Shown here piece after piece: positions 14,269 through 17,139 of a stretch of 17,139 bases of DNA. The notes below the pieces were generated by a model, which had not been told where the DNA came from, ran no database searches, and worked only from the letters and a program-made list of their open reading frames with translations. The DNA comes from DATEXQ01 sp035256745 (GTDB lineage Bacteria; Patescibacteriota; Microgenomatia; UBA8517): assembly GCA_035256745.1 (NCBI GenBank), contig DATEXQ010000029.1:1-17139 (forward strand), given 5' to 3'. Both the position numbers and the translations under genes were made by a program. How positions within the stretch are numbered: the first letter of the stretch is position 1; each line of letters starts with the position of its first letter.

Positions 14269-15681
14269 ATGACGGATATTTATCTTTCCAACACTTTTTC
14301 AAAGAAGAAAGAAAAGTTTATTCCCATAAAAGAAGGTTTTATCGGTATTTACTCTTGTGGTCCTACTGTTTATTGGAATCAACATATCGGTAATATGTAT
14401 GCCTATGTTCAATGGGATACATTAGTTCGGTTTTTGAAGTATATAGGATTTGATGTCAAATGGGTGATGAACATAACCGATGTCGGGCATATGACGAGTG
14501 ATGAAGATTTGGGTGAGGATAAAATGGAAAAAGGCGCAAAAAGAGAGGGAGTAACGGTTTGGGATTTGGCTGATAAATATATCAAACAATTCAAGGAAAG
14601 CATGGCTCTTCTTAACATTATAACTCCAGATGTATTACCCCGGGCAACAGAACACATAGAAGATCAGATAAATCTGATAAAACTTATAGAGAAAAACGGC
14701 TTTACTTATAAAACAAAAATGGGAGTGGTTTATGATACAGGAAAATTTAGCGATTATGCAAAAATGGCGGGTTTGGATTTGGATAGCCAAAAATCCAGAA
14801 ATGATGTCGAGGTGGATATTGAAAAGAAAAAACCCTGGGATTTTCTTCTTTGGATAACGGGAAACCCCAAACACATTATGCAGTGGGACAGTCCTTGGGG
14901 GAAAGGATATCCGGGTTGGCACATAGAATGTACAGCCATGTCCATAAAATATCTGGGAAATAATTTTGATATACACACAGGAGGAGTTGAACACGTTTCG
15001 GTTCATCACACAAACGAAATAGCGCAAGGATTTGCAGCTTTCGGTAAACGAACGGCAAATTACTGGCTTCATAACGGATGGCTTACAGGAAAAGAAGGTG
15101 AAAAGATAGCAAGAAGTTCGGGTAAATTTGATACTGTTCAGAACTTGGTGGATAAAAGTTATAATCCTTTGGCATTACGCTATCTTATTTTGACCTCTCA
15201 TTACAAAAAAGGCTTACAATTTTCTTTTGCTGCACTGGATTCTGCGAATTCAGCGTTGGAAAAATTAAAAAATGCTATAGCAGGTTTGAGAGAATCGAAA
15301 AAGGAAAAGGTGGTATTAACTGCCGAAAAGATGAAAAAGATAGACGAATATCAAGGAAAATTTGTTAATTCATTATCTGATGATTTAAATGTTCCGGTTG
15401 CATTATCAATTCTTTGGGAAGTGGTTAAAAGCAACATCCCTGCATCGGATAAATACGATCTGGTACTTTCATTCGACGAAGTGCTGGGACTTAAATTGGC
15501 TGAAACTGATAAAATTAAATTGACAATTCCGAAAGAAATACAGGAATTAATAACAAAAAGAGAAAGTATCAGAAAAGAAGGGAATTACGAAAAAGCAGAC
15601 AAAATAAGAATGGAAATCGAAAAGAAAGGCTACATCATAAAAGATACTCCAGAAGGTTCAGAAATTAGACCCACTAAATAA
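14269..15681 (+). CDS. cysS: Cysteinyl-tRNA synthetase with KIARS signature
   Basis: This class I enzyme charges tRNA-Cys. The 470 residues show SCGPTVY (29-35), the HIGN signature (39-42), NITDVGHM, and GWHIEC (216-221). The zinc ligands are Cys30, Cys221, His246 and Glu250, with the same spacing as Cys209, His234 and Glu238 of the E. coli enzyme. The second signature loop, normally KMSKS, reads KIARS (279-283). The C-terminal helical anticodon-binding part is present and ends near KADKIRMEIEKKGY. The ATG at 14269 follows a TAAAAT by 6 nt. MshC-type mycothiol ligases are related, but the full C-terminal domain favours a tRNA synthetase. Confidence 0.94.
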   Translation: MTDIYLSNTFSKKKEKFIPIKEGFIGIYSCGPTVYWNQHIGNMYAYVQWDTLVRFLKYIGFDVKWVMNITDVGHMTSDEDLGEDKMEKGAKREGVTVWDLADKYIKQFKESMALLNIITPDVLPRATEHIEDQINLIKLIEKNGFTYKTKMGVVYDTGKFSDYAKMAGLDLDSQKSRNDVEVDIEKKKPWDFLLWITGNPKHIMQWDSPWGKGYPGWHIECTAMSIKYLGNNFDIHTGGVEHVSVHHTNEIAQGFAAFGKRTANYWLHNGWLTGKEGEKIARSSGKFDTVQNLVDKSYNPLALRYLILTSHYKKGLQFSFAALDSANSALEKLKNAIAGLRESKKEKVVLTAEKMKKIDEYQGKFVNSLSDDLNVPVALSILWEVVKSNIPASDKYDLVLSFDEVLGLKLAETDKIKLTIPKEIQELITKRESIRKEGNYEKADKIRMEIEKKGYIIKDTPEGSEIRPTK

Positions 15682-15684
15682 CTT

Positions 15685-16335
15685 ATGGAAATTAAAGCGA
15701 TAATATTTGACTTAAACGGTACGATATTGTCAGACGAGGATGAATACGGTATTGCATTTGGGAAGGTATTAGAAAGATTAGGAGTAAAAATAAAAGAGGA
15801 TTATCCTCAAACAACAGGGATAGGAGTGGAAGACAATTGGCCTAATTTAATCAAGAAATACAACATAAAAACAAATAAATTGCCTAAAGAACTGGCGCTG
15901 GATACCCAAATGGAATATCTAAAACTATTACCCAGAATTACGATACAAGAAGGATTTATGAATTTTATTGATGGAGTTAAAGAAAACGGAATAAAGGTAG
16001 CCTTGGCAACTTCGAATTCATGGATAGTCACGGATAAAATATTGGAAAAGTTTGATTTAATAAAAACCTTTGACATTATTACCACTTGCGAGGAAGTGGT
16101 ATTAAATAAACCCGACCCTCAAATTTATGAGATAACTCTGGAGAAGTTAGGAATTCAACCCGAGAATTGTTTGGTATTTGAAGATTCAAAATCCGGTATT
16201 GCTGCTGCCCAAAAAGCGGGGATAAAAGTTGTAGGGATTGCAAGAGATCATAAACATGCAATAGAACTCTCAGATGCCAATAAAGTTATTTATAAATTTA
16301 GTGAAATAAATTTAGAAATTTTGTATAATTTGTAA
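15685..16335 (+). CDS. HAD-superfamily phosphatase-like protein (DxN variant)
   Basis: The 216-residue protein has the HAD fold with a helical cap after motif I, like beta-phosphoglucomutase or phosphoglycolate phosphatases. Motif I is FDLNGT (8-13): the nucleophile Asp9 is present, but the usual general acid/base Asp two residues later is Asn11. Motif II is ATSNS (108-112), motif III Lys is in NKPDP (Lys142), and motif IV is VFEDSKSG (164-171). The altered motif I suggests slow hydrolysis, a phosphotransfer role or a different chemistry; the substrate cannot be named. It starts 3 bp after the cysS stop without a Shine-Dalgarno and is probably co-transcribed with it. Confidence 0.85.
   Translation: MEIKAIIFDLNGTILSDEDEYGIAFGKVLERLGVKIKEDYPQTTGIGVEDNWPNLIKKYNIKTNKLPKELALDTQMEYLKLLPRITIQEGFMNFIDGVKENGIKVALATSNSWIVTDKILEKFDLIKTFDIITTCEEVVLNKPDPQIYEITLEKLGIQPENCLVFEDSKSGIAAAQKAGIKVVGIARDHKHAIELSDANKVIYKFSEINLEILYNL
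16301..16329 (+). promoter_or_regulatory. Putative promoter of the PspC-domain gene
   Basis: GTGAAA (16301-16306), a 17-nt spacer and a consensus TATAAT (16324-16329) lie across the end of the HAD gene. The -10 box ends 10 nt before the ATG at 16340, giving a leader of 3-4 nt. Confidence 0.5.
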
Positions 16336-16339
16336 AGAC

Positions 16340-16537
16340 ATGGCAGAAAAAATAAAAAAATTAATTAGACCAATGGAGGGAAGGGTAATTGCTGGTGTTG
16401 CTAGAGCTTTTGCCAATTATTTTAATGTTGATATTGCATTGGTTAGAATAATTTGGGCATTATTGCTTCTTCCTGGGGGATTTCCGGGAGTCGTCTTCTA
16501 TATTATCTGCTGGATTCTTATTCCTTCGGAGAAATAA
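16340..16537 (+). CDS. PspC-domain membrane protein
   Basis: This 65-residue protein is a bare PspC domain, a family named after the phage-shock membrane protein C and often linked to envelope stress. It shows a basic KKLIRPMEGRVIAGVARAFANYF (6-28), the family's RVIAGVxxxxAxYF pattern, then VDIALVRI (30-37) and a hydrophobic stretch with a central LPGGFPG turn (44-50) that probably forms two short membrane segments or a re-entrant hairpin, ending in WILIPSEK. No other psp genes are nearby. It converges with the next gene, stop to stop, with 7 bp between them and no terminator hairpin. Confidence 0.9.
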   Translation: MAEKIKKLIRPMEGRVIAGVARAFANYFNVDIALVRIIWALLLLPGGFPGVVFYIICWILIPSEK

Positions 16538-16544
16538 AACACAT

Positions 16545-17102
16545 TTAATCAAGATCGATTTTCTTAATTTGGAAGATGTTTGTTTGCGTATTTGGAATAG
16601 TTCTTAGAGTTGATCTTAACAACCTTGGATTAGATTTCGTTTCAACTTTAAGTCCAATGTTTACAATTTCGGGAAAATGTTTTCTTACTTCTTCCTGGAA
16701 TTTTTCAGCCAAATTCGAAGTATATGTTCCATATCCGGCTTTTTCGGATTGCATACAGAGTTTGTTTTCCCAAACCCTAATAATTGTCAATATTTTTTCT
16801 CCTTCTTTATTAAATTCTTCCTGAAACTTATTGGGATTTAATGCGTAATTATCGTGTAAGATTCTGAAATTCACAAAAGAGTCTTTTTCGATATCCAACA
16901 TCTTTTGAACATAAGCTTTAAATTTTTGCATGGTTAAAAGAATATTATATTTAATATATGAAGCAAGTGAAACAGGATATTTGATAGTTTCTATTATTAG
17001 GTTTGTTACGGTTTTAACTTTAGTTTTGTTAGGAATCTGAGTTCTTGAGAAATAATGCCTTAGAAATTCTTCAAAAGATGAGAAAAGAAACGTAATTTTC
17101 AA
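16545..17102 (-). CDS. Hypothetical protein, TTG start
   Basis: The 185-residue protein is not recognised. It is rich in Lys, Phe and Asn, appears mainly helical, and has no clear signal peptide; a moderately hydrophobic stretch (about 34-57) is not convincing as a membrane segment. Two cysteine-free halves flank a single Cys near residue 115. The frame opens after a TGA at 17123-17121, and no ATG precedes the conserved-looking body, so the start is TTG at 17102-17100 or an ATT just upstream. It is divergent from a gene starting at 17123 and converges on the PspC gene. Its composition resembles the neighbours. Confidence 0.6.
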   Translation of the reverse strand: MKITFLFSSFEEFLRHYFSRTQIPNKTKVKTVTNLIIETIKYPVSLASYIKYNILLTMQKFKAYVQKMLDIEKDSFVNFRILHDNYALNPNKFQEEFNKEGEKILTIIRVWENKLCMQSEKAGYGTYTSNLAEKFQEEVRKHFPEIVNIGLKVETKSNPRLLRSTLRTIPNTQTNIFQIKKIDLD

Positions 17103-17107
17103 ATTAA

Positions 17108-17116
17108 TGCTAAAAT
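17108..17116 (+). promoter_or_regulatory. Extended -10 TGCTAAAAT, leaderless spacing, at window edge
   Basis: TAAAAT (17111-17116) with a TGC extension ends 6 nt before an ATG at 17123. It lies between the divergent minus-strand gene and the start of a plus-strand frame. Confidence 0.45.
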
Positions 17117-17122
17117 ACGCTC

Positions 17123-17139
17123 ATGAGTCTTTCTGTTGG
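17123..17139 (+). CDS. Start of a plus-strand gene cut off by the window end
   Basis: Only five codons (MSLSV) are visible. The frame is called because the ATG sits 6 nt after an extended -10 box, the same arrangement seen at tmk and cysS. The product cannot be identified. Confidence 0.35.

Noticed and set aside
16530..16560. Bidirectional terminator between the convergent PspC and minus-strand genes
   Set aside because: The 7-bp gap and flanks hold no inverted repeat with a T-run. The 3577-3585 convergent junction was checked in the same way and is also empty.
1..17139. CRISPR arrays, insertion sequences, tRNA genes or defence systems
   Set aside because: No regularly spaced repeats, terminal inverted repeats, transposase motifs or cloverleaf-like segments were seen; coding density is near complete, with the largest gene-free gap 179 bp (4701-4879).

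Overview
The window is a gene-dense, AT-rich bacterial chromosome segment of roughly one-third G+C by eye. It holds almost nothing but housekeeping genes, and no tRNA, rRNA, mobile element or CRISPR array was seen. Several features point to a reduced-genome member of the Candidate Phyla Radiation (Patescibacteria), plausibly Microgenomates. EF-Ts is very short, ProRS lacks the usual bacterial insertion domain, and conserved gene clusters have lost their nucleotide and isoprenoid/lipid members. TGA is used as a stop (proS, the HIT gene, ybeY), so the TGA=Gly code of Gracilibacteria/SR1 is excluded. The lineage is an inference from gene content, not a computed phylogeny.

Layout. 1-2108: a dTTP-supply group, thymidylate synthase (5'-truncated by the window), thymidine kinase and dTMP kinase. 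2125-3577: glutamate formimidoyltransferase and a cyclodeaminase/FchA-like protein, which could feed one-carbon folate to ThyA. 3585-4700 (minus strand): a membrane-anchored LytR-CpsA-Psr protein, divergent from the translation cluster. 4782-9078: rpsB-tsf-frr-rseP-proS, a contracted version of the widespread rpsB-tsf-pyrH-frr-uppS-cdsA-dxr-rseP-proS order. 9075-11259: yvcK, a HIT protein, yqeY and ybeY. 11269-13759: the classic dnaX-ybaB-recR group. 13767-16537: a charged coiled-coil hypothetical protein, cysS, a HAD-like protein and a PspC-domain protein. 16545-17102 (minus strand): an unrecognised protein, divergent from a gene that begins at 17123 and runs off the window.

The most interesting signals are in the control regions. 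First, rpsB has a strong promoter and a roughly 63-nt leader. In it an 8-bp stem encloses a 7-nt loop sequence perfectly complementary to the rpsB Shine-Dalgarno sequence, so it can form an H-type pseudoknot, a good candidate for S2 autoregulation. Second, at least six genes have a TANAAT -10 box ending 6-7 nt before the ATG, which places the transcription start on the start codon and implies leaderless mRNAs. Only a few genes show a good Shine-Dalgarno sequence. Third, some proteins have altered key residues: Asn for the Walker A Lys in dTMP kinase, DxN for DxD in the HAD protein, and KIARS for KMSKS in CysRS. Fourth, yvcK has no ATG, GTG or TTG that would keep its conserved N-terminal glycine motif. 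No convincing rho-independent terminator was found. No wholly new multi-gene system is evident.
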